Assembly (NCBI GenBank): GCA_002255925.1
Contig: NKIH01000009.1
Span: 30,634 to 94,633 of the forward strand
DNA: 64,000 bases
Reading direction: 5' to 3'
Origin: Burkholderiales bacterium PBB6
Lineage (GTDB): Bacteria > Pseudomonadota > Gammaproteobacteria > Burkholderiales > Burkholderiaceae_C
Of this stretch, positions 15,558 through 25,108 are shown in pieces (the stretch's first letter is position 1; each line of letters begins with the position of its first letter). A program made the translations under genes and the position numbers. The notes under the pieces were generated by a model. It was given only the letters and a program-made list of their open reading frames with translations. It had not been told where the DNA came from and searched no databases.

Positions 15558-16651
15558 TGCAATTCTCTGAACAAGCCGCCCCTGACGAAGTCCGGGCCTG
15601 GCAAGCCTTCGATCTGCTGGCCACGATGGTCGCTGTCGTTCAGCCCGATGGCACCTGCCTGTTCGCCAATGCGGTGCTCGAATCGGTCGTGGGGCTGTCT
15701 CGCCGCACGCTGGTCACCCGCACCTTGCCCGAGTGGTTCAGAGAGCCTTCAGCGCTGCTGGAAGCGATTGATGCCGTGTCGCGCAATGAGTTCGCCACCC
15801 GCCGCTTTGAAGGCGCGCTGAGGCGTGCCGCGGTAGGCCACGCCGAGCCCTTGCCGGTGCACATCATCGTCAGCCAGACCGAGCATTCGCACAGCCGCAT
15901 CCTGGTCGAGATGATCGAGATCGAGCAGCAGACCCGGCAAGACCGCGAAGAGCGGGCGCTGGGCCAGGCGCAGGTCACCAAAGAGCTCATCCGCAACCTC
16001 GCACATGAGATCAAGAACCCGCTCGGCGGCATTCGAGGGGCGGCCCAATTGCTGGCCATGGATTTGCCCAGCCCCGAGCTGATCGAATACACCCAGGTGA
16101 TCATCCACGAGGCGGACCGGCTGCAGACGCTGGTCGATCGCCTGCTGGCGCCGCACCGCAAGCCGCATGTGGTGGGTGACGTGAACATCCATGAGGTCTG
16201 TGAGCGGGTGCGCTCGCTGGTGCTGGCCGAGCATTCGCGCGGCCTGCGCGTGGAGCGCGACTACGACGCCTCGATCCCCGAGTTCCGCGGTGACCGCGAG
16301 CAGCTCATCCAGGCCGTGCTCAACATCGTTCACAACGCCTGCCAGGCCTTGAATGAGCGCATTGACGAGGGCGATGCCTGCATCACGCTGCGCACGCGGG
16401 TCTCGCGGCAAGTCACGATTGGCAAGCAACGGTTTCGACTGGCACTGGAATTGCATATCCAGGACAACGGACCGGGCGTCCCCGACAGTTTGAGAGACCG
16501 TATCTTCTACCCGCTGGTGTCAGGGCGGGACGGTGGCTCAGGACTTGGGCTCACGCTGGCGCAGACATTCGTGCAACAGCATCAGGGCACGATCGAATGC
16601 GACAGCGCGCCGGGACGCACGGTCTTCAAGATCGTGATTCCGTTGCCCTGA
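15554..16651 (+). CDS. glnL: Nitrogen regulation sensor kinase/phosphatase NtrB
   Basis: 365 residues, cytosolic. The N-terminal PAS domain (about residues 15-120, LLATMVAVVQPDGTCLFANAVLESVVGLSRR) is followed by the H-box NLAHEIKNPLGGIRGAAQLL with phospho-accepting His151, the N-box NIVHNACQAL, and G-boxes DNGPGVPDSLRDRIF and GGSGLGLTLAQ. NtrB phosphorylates or dephosphorylates NtrC according to PII state. ATG 15554 overlaps the preceding stop; a second Met follows directly. Sits 16 bp before ntrC, as in typical ntrBC operons. Confidence 0.96.
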   Translation: MMQFSEQAAPDEVRAWQAFDLLATMVAVVQPDGTCLFANAVLESVVGLSRRTLVTRTLPEWFREPSALLEAIDAVSRNEFATRRFEGALRRAAVGHAEPLPVHIIVSQTEHSHSRILVEMIEIEQQTRQDREERALGQAQVTKELIRNLAHEIKNPLGGIRGAAQLLAMDLPSPELIEYTQVIIHEADRLQTLVDRLLAPHRKPHVVGDVNIHEVCERVRSLVLAEHSRGLRVERDYDASIPEFRGDREQLIQAVLNIVHNACQALNERIDEGDACITLRTRVSRQVTIGKQRFRLALELHIQDNGPGVPDSLRDRIFYPLVSGRDGGSGLGLTLAQTFVQQHQGTIECDSAPGRTVFKIVIPLP

Positions 16652-16667
16652 CGCAAAAGTTGCCTGA

Positions 16668-18224
16668 ATGAAACCCATCTGGATCGTTGACGACGACCAA
16701 TCCATCCGCTTCGTGCTTGAGAAGGCACTGGCCCGTGAGCAACTGCCGGTCCGCAGTTTCGCCAATCCGCGAGAAGTGCTTGCGGCGCTGGCAGACGACG
16801 AGCCGCAGGTCCTGGTCAGTGACATCCGCATGCCGGGTGGCTCGGGCCTCGACTTGCTGGCCAAGGTCAAGGAGCGCATCCCCGGCCTGCCGGTGATCAT
16901 CATGACCGCCTACTCCGACCTGGACAGCGCGGTGTCGGCTTTCCAGGGCGGGGCGTTCGAGTACCTGCCCAAGCCGTTTGATCTGACCAAGGCCGTCGAG
17001 CTCATCCGCCGCGCGGTGGACGAGAGCCTGCGCGAAGAGGTCAATGACGAGCGCAACGCACCGGCCCCGGAAATCCTCGGCCAGGCGCCGGCCATGCAGG
17101 ACGTGTTCCGTGCGATCGGCCGCTTGTCGCAAAGCAATGTCACGGTGCTGATCACCGGTGAGTCCGGCTCCGGCAAGGAGCTGGTGGCGCGTGCGCTGCA
17201 TCGGCACAGCCCGCGTGGCGATCTGGGCAGCAACGGGCCCTTCATCGCGATCAACACCGCGGCCATTCCGAAAGACCTGCTGGAGTCCGAGTTGTTCGGC
17301 CATGAGCGCGGTGCCTTCACCGGCGCGCAAACCATGCGCCGCGGCCGCTTCGAGCAGGCTGACGGCGGCACGCTGTTCCTCGACGAAATCGGCGACATGC
17401 CGTTCGATCTGCAAACCCGCCTGCTGCGGGTGCTCTCAGACGGCCAGTTCTACCGCGTGGGCGGCCACCAGCCGCTCAAGGCCAATGTGCGCGTCATCGC
17501 GGCCACCCACCAGAACCTGGAAGACCGTGTGCGGCAGGGTGTGTTCCGCGAAGACTTGTTCCACCGCCTGAACGTGATCCGGCTGCGCCTGCCGCCGCTG
17601 CGCGAGCGTTCTGACGACGTGCCGGCGCTGGCCAAGTTCTTCCTGCAGAAGAGCGCGAAGGACCTGGGCGTTGAGCCCAAGCGCATCACCGATGAAGCGC
17701 TGGAACTGCTCAAGACCTTCGAGTTCCCGGGCAATGTGCGCCAGCTGGAAAACGTCTGCCACTGGCTGACGGTGATGGCGCCGGCGCAGGTGATCGAGTC
17801 GAAAGATTTGCCGCCGGAGTTGCTGGCGGGCGGTGGGCCTGAGGTTCAGGAGCGCAACAGCCTGTCGGTGAACCTGCCGGGTGTGGCGCCGACGGTCGCT
17901 GTGGCCGCTGCAGTGGTGCCGGCCGCGGTCGCGCCCGTCGGACAACCCGCCGCCGTTGTCGTGGGTGCAACGGCCGCCGCGCCGTCGGCGTCGCCTGACG
18001 TCAGCGGCCCTTCGTGGCTGGTGGATCTGGAAGCTGAGGCGCGTCGCCTGCTGGAAGCTGGTGCGCCCGAGGTGTGGGATGTGCTGACCCGTCAGTTCGA
18101 GGCCCGCCTGATCCAGACCGCGCTCTACCTGACCCGCGGCCGCCGCATCGAGGCGGCGCAGAAGCTGGGCATCGGCCGCAACACCATCACCCGCAAGATC
18201 CAGGAACTGGACCTCGACGAGTGA
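16668..18224 (+). CDS. glnG: Nitrogen regulation response regulator NtrC
   Basis: 518 residues. Receiver domain at 1-120 (IWIVDDDQSIRFVLEKAL; phospho-acceptor Asp52 in VLVSDIRMPGGSG; TAYSDLDSAVSAF). The AAA+ sigma-54-activating domain follows, with Walker A GESGSGKE, the GAFTGA loop, GGTLFLDEIGDMP and FPGNVRQLENV. The C-terminal Fis-type HTH is RIEAAQKLGIGRNTITRKIQEL. Between AAA+ and HTH is an unusually long Ala/Val/Pro-rich linker (about residues 400-445). It activates sigma-54 promoters such as the one before glnA. Confidence 0.97.
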   Translation: MKPIWIVDDDQSIRFVLEKALAREQLPVRSFANPREVLAALADDEPQVLVSDIRMPGGSGLDLLAKVKERIPGLPVIIMTAYSDLDSAVSAFQGGAFEYLPKPFDLTKAVELIRRAVDESLREEVNDERNAPAPEILGQAPAMQDVFRAIGRLSQSNVTVLITGESGSGKELVARALHRHSPRGDLGSNGPFIAINTAAIPKDLLESELFGHERGAFTGAQTMRRGRFEQADGGTLFLDEIGDMPFDLQTRLLRVLSDGQFYRVGGHQPLKANVRVIAATHQNLEDRVRQGVFREDLFHRLNVIRLRLPPLRERSDDVPALAKFFLQKSAKDLGVEPKRITDEALELLKTFEFPGNVRQLENVCHWLTVMAPAQVIESKDLPPELLAGGGPEVQERNSLSVNLPGVAPTVAVAAAVVPAAVAPVGQPAAVVVGATAAAPSASPDVSGPSWLVDLEAEARRLLEAGAPEVWDVLTRQFEARLIQTALYLTRGRRIEAAQKLGIGRNTITRKIQELDLDE

Positions 18225-18230
18225 TCAGGC

Positions 18231-18253
18231 TCCGGGCGCACCTTGCGCCCGGA
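18231..18253. terminator. Hairpin between convergent ntrC and xth
   Basis: Perfect 10-bp stem TCCGGGCGCA/TGCGCCCGGA with a 3-base loop, lying between convergent genes. There is no T tract, so it would stop transcription poorly alone or act by protecting 3' ends. Confidence 0.6.
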
Positions 18254-18269
18254 TCAAGCAAGCAACGCC

Positions 18270-19037
18270 TCAGCGGCTCAGCGTCACCAGCACGGGGGCG
18301 TGGTCGCTGGGGCGTTCGTTCTTGCGGGTCGGCTTGTCGACCTCGCAGCTCTGCACCGCGCCCACCAAGGCCTGGCTGACCAGGATGTGGTCGATGCGCA
18401 GGCCCTGGTTCTTGCGGAACGCCAGGTTGCGGTAATCCCACCAGCTCCAGATCTTCGGCGGCTGCTCGAACAGCCGGAACGCATCGCTCAGGCCCAGCCC
18501 CAGCAGTTGCTGGAAGTGCGCGCGTTCCTCGTCGGTGCAGTGGATCTGCCCGGCCCAGGCGATGGGGTCGTAGACATCCCGGTCGTCCGGGGCGATGTTG
18601 TAGTCGCCCATCAGCACCAGCTCGGGGTGGGCGGCCAGTTGCCCGCGCACCCATTCCCGCAGGGCCGTCAGCCAGCCCATCTTGTAGACGAACTTGTCGC
18701 TGTCAGGCGCCTGGCCGTTCGGGAAGTAGCCACCAATCACGCGGATACCGTTCACCGTGCCGGCAATCACCCGGGCCTGCTCATCGGCAAAGTCTGGGAT
18801 GTTGCGAACCACGTCGGTGGCCGGGCTGCGCGACAACAGCGCCACGCCGTTGTAGGTCTTCTGGCCATGAAACACGACGTGGTAGCCGGCGGCTTCAATT
18901 TCGGCCTGTGGGAACTTGTCGTCGGTGAGCTTGGTTTCCTGCAGCACCAGCGCGTCCACCGGGTGGGCTTTCAGCCAGTCCAGCAGTTGGGGCAGGCGAA
19001 CGCCCAGCGAATTGACGTTCCAGGTGGCGAGTTGCAT
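18270..19037 (-). CDS. xth: Exodeoxyribonuclease III
   Basis: 255 residues from MQLATWNVNSLGVRLPQLLDWL, the canonical ExoIII start; an in-frame ATG 33 bases upstream (19070) would add MSDNTTHITTS and cannot be excluded. Endonuclease/exonuclease/phosphatase fold motifs: ATWNVNSL, LVLQETKL (catalytic Glu), GYFPNG, VLMGDYNIAP, IDHILVS and SDHAPVLV (catalytic Asp-His). Acts on abasic sites and 3' ends in base-excision repair. Last gene of a minus-strand group with a DUF4337 gene, folA and thyA. Confidence 0.95.
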   Translation of the reverse strand: MQLATWNVNSLGVRLPQLLDWLKAHPVDALVLQETKLTDDKFPQAEIEAAGYHVVFHGQKTYNGVALLSRSPATDVVRNIPDFADEQARVIAGTVNGIRVIGGYFPNGQAPDSDKFVYKMGWLTALREWVRGQLAAHPELVLMGDYNIAPDDRDVYDPIAWAGQIHCTDEERAHFQQLLGLGLSDAFRLFEQPPKIWSWWDYRNLAFRKNQGLRIDHILVSQALVGAVQSCEVDKPTRKNERPSDHAPVLVTLSR

Positions 19038-19062
19038 GGAGGTGGTGATGTGGGTGGTGTTG

Positions 19063-19638
19063 TCAGACATGGAACCAGGCCAGCACGCCCACCACGATGC
19101 CCACGCCGCCGATGCCCACGGTGCCCCAGGCCATCCAGCGGCGCTTGGTCAGGAGGGCAATCGCAGCCATCGCGATCGAGATCTGCAGTGCCGTGGTTGC
19201 CTGCGCCCAGCGGTGATGCTGGTGCATCTGCTCATCCGACTGGTGGTCCCACTCGGTGGCGGCTTCTTCAAGGGCTTCGGCTTCCTTCTTGATCTCGGCC
19301 TTTTCACCCTTGTAGCGCTCGATTTCGGCCTGGTAAGTGGCCTTGCGGTCTTCAGGCACCAGCGCCAGTGCCAGTTCAGCCAGATTCTGCTTGCCGCTCT
19401 TGGCCTGGTAGTAATTCCACTTGTTCGAGGCCTCGGTCTTCTTGATGGCCGCGTTGTTCTTGTAGAGGCCGGCATTGGCCTGCGTGGCCCCACCCATGTA
19501 CGAGAACAGCGCCCCAACCGTGGCGAGGATGGCCGTGATCACCGCCAGCTTGCCGGCCATGCCTTCCGGGTTGTGCTGGGCAGCGTGTTCAAGTTCGTGG
19601 TCGTGCGGGCCGTGCACGTGAAAACCATGGTCGGACAT
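19063..19638 (-). CDS. DUF4337 family membrane protein
   Basis: 191 residues. Begins MSDHGFHVHGPHDHELEHA with a His-rich cytosolic or metal-touching head (residues 1-25), then a transmembrane helix (about 28-50, LAVITAILATVGALFSYMGG), a long charged coiled-coil region (about 60-145) and two more hydrophobic helices near the C-terminus (ALQISIAMAAIALLTKRRWMAWGTVGIGGVGIVVGVLAWF). This is the DUF4337 layout; function unknown. Starts 4 bp after the folA stop. Confidence 0.88.
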   Translation of the reverse strand: MSDHGFHVHGPHDHELEHAAQHNPEGMAGKLAVITAILATVGALFSYMGGATQANAGLYKNNAAIKKTEASNKWNYYQAKSGKQNLAELALALVPEDRKATYQAEIERYKGEKAEIKKEAEALEEAATEWDHQSDEQMHQHHRWAQATTALQISIAMAAIALLTKRRWMAWGTVGIGGVGIVVGVLAWFHV

Positions 19639-19642
19639 CGGT

Positions 19643-20170
19643 TCAGTTCCTTGCAGGGGTTCGTTGGTAGGTGACAAAGCTGAAGTGGAACGCATTGGGC
19701 GCAGCGGCCTGGTGACGTTCGCGGCTGGTTTCGGTGAAGCTGCCGTGCTCCCAGGCCGGGAAGAAGGCGTCGGCGGGCAGCGTCAGCTCGACCTCGGTGA
19801 GCACCAGCTCGTCGGCCAGGGGCAGGGCCGCCTGGTAGATCTGCTCACCGCCGATCACGAACACGCGAGGCGAAGTGCGGTCAGCGGCCGATAGGGCGTC
19901 TTCCACGCTGTGCGTGACGATGGCGCCCGGCCCATCGAAGCCAGCTTGGCGGGTGATGACGATGTTCTGGCGTCCTGGCAGCGGGCGAAACCGCGGCGGC
20001 AGCGAGTCCCAGGTCTTGCGGCCCATGATCACCGGGCAGCCCTGGGTCTGGCGCCGGAAATGCGCCATGTCTTCAGGCAGGTGCCAGAGCAACTGGTTGT
20101 TCAGGCCGATGCCCCGGTCGCTGGCCAGGGCGGCGATCAAGGTCACACGGGGATTGGTGGAGGCAGGCAT
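19643..20170 (-). CDS. folA: Dihydrofolate reductase
   Basis: 175 residues. DHFR signatures in order: LIAALASDRGIGLNNQLLWHLPEDMAHFRRQT, GCPVIMGRKTWDSLPPRFRPLPGRQNIVITR and VFVIGGEQIYQAALPLADELVLTEVE. Regenerates tetrahydrofolate with NADPH; the substrate acid is provided by D-type residues in LPEDM. Start chosen at MPASTNPRVTLIAAL; longer frames would run back toward thyA. Placed 70 bp after thyA, which produces dihydrofolate, a common functional pairing. Confidence 0.96.
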   Translation of the reverse strand: MPASTNPRVTLIAALASDRGIGLNNQLLWHLPEDMAHFRRQTQGCPVIMGRKTWDSLPPRFRPLPGRQNIVITRQAGFDGPGAIVTHSVEDALSAADRTSPRVFVIGGEQIYQAALPLADELVLTEVELTLPADAFFPAWEHGSFTETSRERHQAAAPNAFHFSFVTYQRTPARN

Positions 20171-20240
20171 GGCGCCATTGTCGCCTCGTCCGAACGAGGG
20201 GCCGAGTGCCTCACACTGCCGATGCGCGTTGGCGTGTTGG

Positions 20241-21071
20241 TCAGACGGCCACCGGCGCCTTGATCGGCGCGTGGTGCTGGTACTCGAGCACTTCGAAGTC
20301 CTCGAAGACGTAGTCAAAGATCGAATCCGGCTTGCGCTTGATGTTCAGCACCGGGTAGGGGTGCGGGGCGCGCGCCAGCTGGGTCTCCACCTGCTCGAAG
20401 TGGTTGTTGTAGAGGTGGCAGTCGCCGCCGGTCCAGATGAAATCGCCGACGTCCAGATCGCACTGCTGGGCCAGCATGTGGGTCAGCAGCGCGTAGCTGG
20501 CGATGTTGAAGGGCACGCCCAGGAAGATGTCGGCGCTGCGCTGGTAGAGCTGGCAGCTCAGCTTGCCACGGCTACCGGCCTCGGTGGGCGGCGCCACATA
20601 GAACTGGAAGAAGGCGTGGCAGGGCATCAGCGCCATCTGGTCGAGCTCGGCCACGTTCCAGGCGCTGACGATGATGCGGCGCGAATCCGGGTTGGTCTTG
20701 AGCTGCTTCACGACCTCGCTGATCTGGTCGATGTGGCCGCCGTCGGGCTTGGGCCAGTTGCGCCACTGCACGCCGTACACCGGCCCCAGGCTGCCGTCTT
20801 CACGGGCCCATTCGTCCCAGATGGTGCAGCCGTTGTCCTGCAGCCATTTCACGTTGGAATCGCCACGCAGGAACCACAGCAGCTCCACGATCACGGCCTT
20901 CAGGAAGACCTTCTTGGTCGTGACGAGGGGGAAGCCTTCGTTCAGATCGAAGCGCATCTGGTGGCCGAACACGCTGCGCGTGCCGGTGCCGGTGCGGTCA
21001 CCCTTGGCCACGCCATGCTCGTAGACATGGCGCATGAAGTCTTCGTATTGCGAGCGTACTGGGCGGGTCAC
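20241..21071 (-). CDS. thyA: Thymidylate synthase
   Basis: 276 residues with a GTG start ([20 protein letters not shown]), chosen because it restores the usual family N-terminus; there is no ATG nearby and longer versions would run into the exporter gene. Motifs: [39 protein letters not shown], the active-site Cys in [35 protein letters not shown] and GDCHLYNNH. Converts dUMP to dTMP using methylene-tetrahydrofolate. 61 bp separate it from the ABC exporter upstream on the same strand. Confidence 0.96.
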   Translation of the reverse strand: MTRPVRSQYEDFMRHVYEHGVAKGDRTGTGTRSVFGHQMRFDLNEGFPLVTTKKVFLKAVIVELLWFLRGDSNVKWLQDNGCTIWDEWAREDGSLGPVYGVQWRNWPKPDGGHIDQISEVVKQLKTNPDSRRIIVSAWNVAELDQMALMPCHAFFQFYVAPPTEAGSRGKLSCQLYQRSADIFLGVPFNIASYALLTHMLAQQCDLDVGDFIWTGGDCHLYNNHFEQVETQLARAPHPYPVLNIKRKPDSIFDYVFEDFEVLEYQHHAPIKAPVAV

Positions 21072-21132
21072 GGTGGGCGGCTGGGTTGGGTCTGGAAGGC
21101 GGGGCAGCGGCGCTGCCTCCGGAGGTTCGCAA

Positions 21133-22956
21133 TTATCCCTGCGTTGGCGCGCTGGTGATGGCGGGCATGGGCAGGCCGGTCTGGAACTGCATCGCGGCCA
21201 GACGGGCGTACAGCCCGCCGCGGGCCACGAGTTCGGCATGTGTGCCTTCTTCGACGATGCGGCCCTGGTCAAGCACCACGATGCGGTCAGCGCGCTGCAC
21301 CGTGGCCAGCCGGTGGGCAATGACCAGGGTGGTGCGGTCCTTCATCGCGGTTTCCAGTGCGGCCTGCACCATGTGCTCGCTCTCTGCGTCGAGTGCGCTG
21401 GTGGCTTCGTCGAGCAAGAGCAGCGGCGGGTTCTTCAGCATGGCGCGGGCGATGCTGATGCGCTGGCGCTGCCCGCCCGACAACCGCACGCCACGCTCGC
21501 CGAGGAAGCTGTCGTAGCCGCCGGGCAGGGCCAGGATGAAGTCGTGCGCATAGGCGGCCTTGGCGGCGGCGATGACTTCGGCGTCGGACGCTTCGGGGCG
21601 GCCGTAGCGGATGTTTTCCAGCGCGCTCGCCGAGAAAATCACGCTGTCCTGCGGCACGATGCCGATGCGTTGCCGCAAGGCATGCATGTCGGCCTGGCGC
21701 ACATCCACGCCGTCGACCGTGATCTGGCCATGCTGGGTGTCATAGAGGCGCAGCAGCAGTTGCAGCACGGTGGACTTGCCGGCGCCGCTCGGGCCAACCA
21801 GTGCCACCGTTTCACCAGCCTTGATGTTCAGCGACAGCGACTGCAAGGCCGGCTGACCGGGGCGCGACGGGTAGGTGAAGTTCACCTCCAACAGGCTCAC
21901 CTCGGAGCCACCGTTGGCTGGCGGCAGCGCCACCGGGTGCGTTGGGTTGGTCACCGGTGATTCGGCATGCAGCAACTCCATCAGGCGCTCGGTTGCGCCG
22001 GCTGCGCGCAGCAGGTCGCCATAGACCTCGGAGAGCACGGCCACCGAACTCACCAGCACGGCCACGTACAGCACGGTCTGGCCCAGGTGGCCGGCGGTGA
22101 TGTCCCCACTCAGCACGGCCTGCGTGCCCTGGTACAGGCCCCACAGCAGCGCGCCGAAGGTGGCGGTGATGATGAAGGCCACCAGCACCGCACGGATGCG
22201 GGTGCGCTTGCGGGCGGTGTCGAAGGCGCTTTCGGTGCTGGCATCGAAGCGGCGGGCCTCGGCGCCTTCCTGGGTGTAGCTCTGCACCACGGGCACGGCG
22301 TTCAGCACTTCGCTGGCAATCGCGCTGGCGTCGGCCACGCGGTCCTGGCTGGCGCGGCTGAGCTTGCGCACCCTGCGCCCGAAATACACGGCCGGCAGCA
22401 CCACCAGCACCAGCATGCCCAGCACCTGCAGCATCACCCGCGGGTTCGTGATCACCAGCATCAACAGCGCGCCCGAGCCCATCACGGCATTGCGCAGGCC
22501 CATGCTGAGTGATGAGCCAACGACCGTCTGCACCAGCGTCGTGTCGGTGGTCAGGCGGCTCAGCACTTCGCCGGTGGCGGTGGTCTCGAAGAACTCGGGG
22601 CTTTGGCGGATGACGTGGGCGTACACGGCGTTGCGCAGGTCGGCGGTGACGCGCTCACCCAGCCAGCTGACCATGTAGAACCGCGACGCCGAAAACACGC
22701 CCAGCGCGGCACCCACGGCAAACAGGGCGCCGAAATGCTCGCGCAGGCCCATGACACGCTGACCAGGGTCAGCAGCCACCAGGCCCTGGTCGATCAGGCT
22801 CTTGAGCGCCGCCGGCAAGACGAGCGTGGCCACGGCGGCCAGCACCATGAACAGCACGGCCAGGGCGATGCGACCGCGATAGGGCCGCAGGAACGGCGAC
22901 AGGCCGGACAGCGAGCGTGGCGTGGCAGCGGCGGGCCGCTCAGTGTTTTTGGACAT
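21133..22956 (-). CDS. ABC exporter, fused transmembrane and ATPase domains
   Basis: 607 residues from [16 protein letters not shown]. Six transmembrane helices in residues ~25-310, then an ATPase domain: Walker [12 protein letters not shown]-loop [11 protein letters not shown], signature LSGGQRQR, Walker [13 protein letters not shown], switch His VIAHRLATV. It is a half-size type IV exporter that would work as a homodimer (MsbA/BmrA-like). It is not assigned to MsbA because it lacks the msbA/lpxK context. It is divergent from the marR-efflux operon, across a 136-bp region with a MarR-type operator candidate. Confidence 0.92.
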   Translation of the reverse strand: MSKNTERPAAATPRSLSGLSPFLRPYRGRIALAVLFMVLAAVATLVLPAALKSLIDQGLVAADPGQRVMGLREHFGALFAVGAALGVFSASRFYMVSWLGERVTADLRNAVYAHVIRQSPEFFETTATGEVLSRLTTDTTLVQTVVGSSLSMGLRNAVMGSGALLMLVITNPRVMLQVLGMLVLVVLPAVYFGRRVRKLSRASQDRVADASAIASEVLNAVPVVQSYTQEGAEARRFDASTESAFDTARKRTRIRAVLVAFIITATFGALLWGLYQGTQAVLSGDITAGHLGQTVLYVAVLVSSVAVLSEVYGDLLRAAGATERLMELLHAESPVTNPTHPVALPPANGGSEVSLLEVNFTYPSRPGQPALQSLSLNIKAGETVALVGPSGAGKSTVLQLLLRLYDTQHGQITVDGVDVRQADMHALRQRIGIVPQDSVIFSASALENIRYGRPEASDAEVIAAAKAAYAHDFILALPGGYDSFLGERGVRLSGGQRQRISIARAMLKNPPLLLLDEATSALDAESEHMVQAALETAMKDRTTLVIAHRLATVQRADRIVVLDQGRIVEEGTHAELVARGGLYARLAAMQFQTGLPMPAITSAPTQG

Positions 22957-23048
22957 GGGGTGTTGGCAAGGCGGGCAGGAGCAGTAACAGGGCAGTGTAG
23001 GCAAGGTGGGGCTGGCGGCGGTGCCTGCAAGCCCCCAGAAAATCATAG

Positions 23049-23090
23049 GCTATTCAATTATTGTTCAAACAATCATTGCCTATGCAATTA
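23049..23090. promoter_or_regulatory. MarR-type operator region between divergent exporters
   Basis: An AT-rich island in GC-rich DNA. The dyad CAATTATTGTT (23055-23065) pairs with AACAATCATTG (23068-23078) with one mismatch around a CA centre. A direct repeat overlaps it: CTATTCAATTA (23050-23060) and CTATGCAATTA (23080-23090), 30 bp or three helical turns apart. The position immediately before the marR start and between two divergent exporters suits autorepression plus control of both. Confidence 0.6.
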
Positions 23091-23092
23091 AT

Positions 23093-23605
23093 ATGGCGAC
23101 CATGCCAAGCACGACCCCCAAGTCCGTCACCTTCTACCGGCCCGGTGAATACAGCCCGGAGGAGAGCGTGGGTTACCTGATGCGCCAGGTGTTGAGTTCA
23201 GTGGTCAATCAGGCCGATGCCCGCTTGGTCGATTGGGACCTCACGCATGCCCAGTGGTTGCCGCTGTTCAAGCTGCGCGCCGATGCCAGCCACACCGTGG
23301 CCAGCTTGGCGCGCACGCTGGACACCGACCCCGGCGCCATGACCCGCTCACTCGACCGCCTGGAAGCCAAGGGCTTGGTTGTGCGCGAGCGGTCCACCAC
23401 CGATCGTCGCGTGGTGCACCTGCGCCTCACGACCGAGGGGCAGCGCGTGGCAGACCAGGTGCCCCCGGTGCTGGCCGGTGTGCTCAACGGCCACCTGGCC
23501 GGTTTCACGAAAGCCGAGTGGCAGACGCTGCTGCAACTGCTGACCCGCATGCTGGTCAACGGCGAAGCGATGCGCGCGTCCACCACCCCAACCACCAACG
23601 AATGA
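23093..23605 (+). CDS. MarR family transcriptional regulator
   Basis: 170 residues (ATG 23093; ATG 23102 is equally possible, and neither has a clear ribosome binding site, so the transcript may be nearly leaderless). The winged helix-turn-helix is LTHAQWLPLFKLRADASHTVASLARTLDTDPGAMTRSLDRLEAKGLVVRERSTTDRRVVHLRLTTEGQRV, with the wing Asp-Arg-Arg typical of MarR/EmrR. First gene of the emrAB-type operon, coupled to the outer-membrane gene by an ATGA overlap; probably represses the operon and is released by exported drugs or phenolics. Confidence 0.93.
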   Translation: MATMPSTTPKSVTFYRPGEYSPEESVGYLMRQVLSSVVNQADARLVDWDLTHAQWLPLFKLRADASHTVASLARTLDTDPGAMTRSLDRLEAKGLVVRERSTTDRRVVHLRLTTEGQRVADQVPPVLAGVLNGHLAGFTKAEWQTLLQLLTRMLVNGEAMRASTTPTTNE

Positions 23606-25047
23606 ACATGCTGAATCTGCACAACTCTGCAAGCGCCCCGGGTGGCGTGCGCCTGGCCTGCCTGCTGGCGCTGGCGGGCGGCTTGGCTCTGGGCCTGTCG
23701 GGCTGCGCCTCCACTGGTGACGCCCCCACGGCCCTGACCATGAAGGCGCCTGCCGATGCGGGCCTGGCGCCCACCGACACCGGTGTGGTGGCCGCGCGCT
23801 GGTGGCTGGCGCTGGGCGACGCACGGCTGAATGCCCTGGTCGATCAAGCGCTGGCCAACCAGCCCAGCCTGGCCGTGGCGCAAGCCCGGGTGCAGCGCGC
23901 CCAGGCCCTGGCTGGGTTGACTGACGCCTCCAGCGGCCCGCAAGTGGGTTTGCAGGTGGATGTGGCCCGGCAGCGGTACACGGCCAATGGCCTGGTGCCC
24001 AAGCCGGTGGCGGGCAGCGTGTACGACAGCGGCACGCTGCAGGTCGGCGCCAGCTGGTCGCCGGACTTTTTTGGCCAGCACGCTGCCGAATTGGCAGCTG
24101 CGCTCGGCCAGGTGAAGGCGGCCCAGGTTGAGGCCAGTGGCGCCGCGCAATGGCTGGCTGCCCAGGTGGCCCGCAGCTACGTGGGGCTGGCCCGCCTGCA
24201 AGCGCAGCGTGAGGTGAGCGAGGCCGCGCTGGCGCAGCGCCAGGCCATGCTGGCCTTGACACGTCAGCGCGTGGCTGCCGGCCTCGACACCCAGGTGGAG
24301 TTGACCCAGGCCGACGGCGCCTTGCCCGACACCCGCAACCAGCTGGCGCAGCTCGATGAGCAGATCACGCTGGCGCGCCATCAACTGGCCACGCTGACGG
24401 GCCAGGCGCCGGGCGCGCTGGCCACCTTGTCGCCAACCCTGGCTGGCCTGACGCTGCCGGCGGTGCCCGAGCAGGTGGGCGCCGATCTGCTGGGCCGTCG
24501 GCCTGATGTGGTGGCAGCCCGCTGGCGGGTGGAGGCCGCACAGCAGGACGTGGCCGTGGCCCGCGCGCAGTTCTATCCGAACGTGAACCTCACGGCCTTT
24601 GTCGGCCTGAACGCGCTGGGCCTGGACAACGTGCTGCAGGGCAGCAGCCGCCAGATGGGCGTGGCCCCGGCCTTGCGCCTGCCGCTGTTTGACGGTGGCC
24701 GACTGCGCGCGCAGTGGCAAGGCCGTCAGGCGGAGCGTGATGTGGCGGTGGCCCAGTACAACGGCCTGGTGCTGGACGCGGCCCGCGAAGCCGCCGATAG
24801 CCTGAGCACCCTGCAATCACTGCAGTTGCAGCAGCGCGAGCAGGCCGCGGCACTGGCCAGCGCCGAGCGCGCCCATGAGCTGGCGCGCCAGCGCTACGCC
24901 GCCGGTCTGGGCAACTACCTGATCGTGCTCAGCACCGAATCCCCCTTGCTGGCGCAGCGCCGGCTGGCCGCAGACCTGCAGGCCCGCCAGCTGGATGCCC
25001 GCATCGCCCTGATGAAGGCCCTTGGCGGCGGTTGGTCTGACAGCTGA
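23602..25047 (+). CDS. NodT-type outer membrane efflux lipoprotein
   Basis: 481 residues. Lipoprotein signal peptide ending in the lipobox LSGC (Cys about residue 35), then two outer-membrane-efflux repeats: WWLALGDARLNALVDQALANQPSLAVAQARVQRAQA and later RRPDVVAARWRVEAAQQDVAVARAQFYPNVNLTAFVG, with DGGRLRAQWQGRQAERDVAVAQY closing. This is the RND/Emr outer membrane factor NodT class, forming a trimeric channel. Works with the adaptor and DHA2 pump encoded next; ATG overlaps the marR stop. Confidence 0.93.
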   Translation: MNMLNLHNSASAPGGVRLACLLALAGGLALGLSGCASTGDAPTALTMKAPADAGLAPTDTGVVAARWWLALGDARLNALVDQALANQPSLAVAQARVQRAQALAGLTDASSGPQVGLQVDVARQRYTANGLVPKPVAGSVYDSGTLQVGASWSPDFFGQHAAELAAALGQVKAAQVEASGAAQWLAAQVARSYVGLARLQAQREVSEAALAQRQAMLALTRQRVAAGLDTQVELTQADGALPDTRNQLAQLDEQITLARHQLATLTGQAPGALATLSPTLAGLTLPAVPEQVGADLLGRRPDVVAARWRVEAAQQDVAVARAQFYPNVNLTAFVGLNALGLDNVLQGSSRQMGVAPALRLPLFDGGRLRAQWQGRQAERDVAVAQYNGLVLDAAREAADSLSTLQSLQLQQREQAAALASAERAHELARQRYAAGLGNYLIVLSTESPLLAQRRLAADLQARQLDARIALMKALGGGWSDS

Positions 25048-25108
25048 AAAACGCGCGCCCCAACGCCTTGCCGAACACCTCTGAACCCCATTTGAAGCAC
25101 ACCCAGCC

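Noticed and set aside
18243..19292. 349-codon plus-strand frame
   Set aside because: Antisense to xth and the DUF4337 gene; no features of its own.
23045..23083. ATAGGC/GCCTAT as arms of one large palindrome
   Set aside because: Its centre does not coincide with the centre of the core dyad; the similarity is better explained by the direct repeat.
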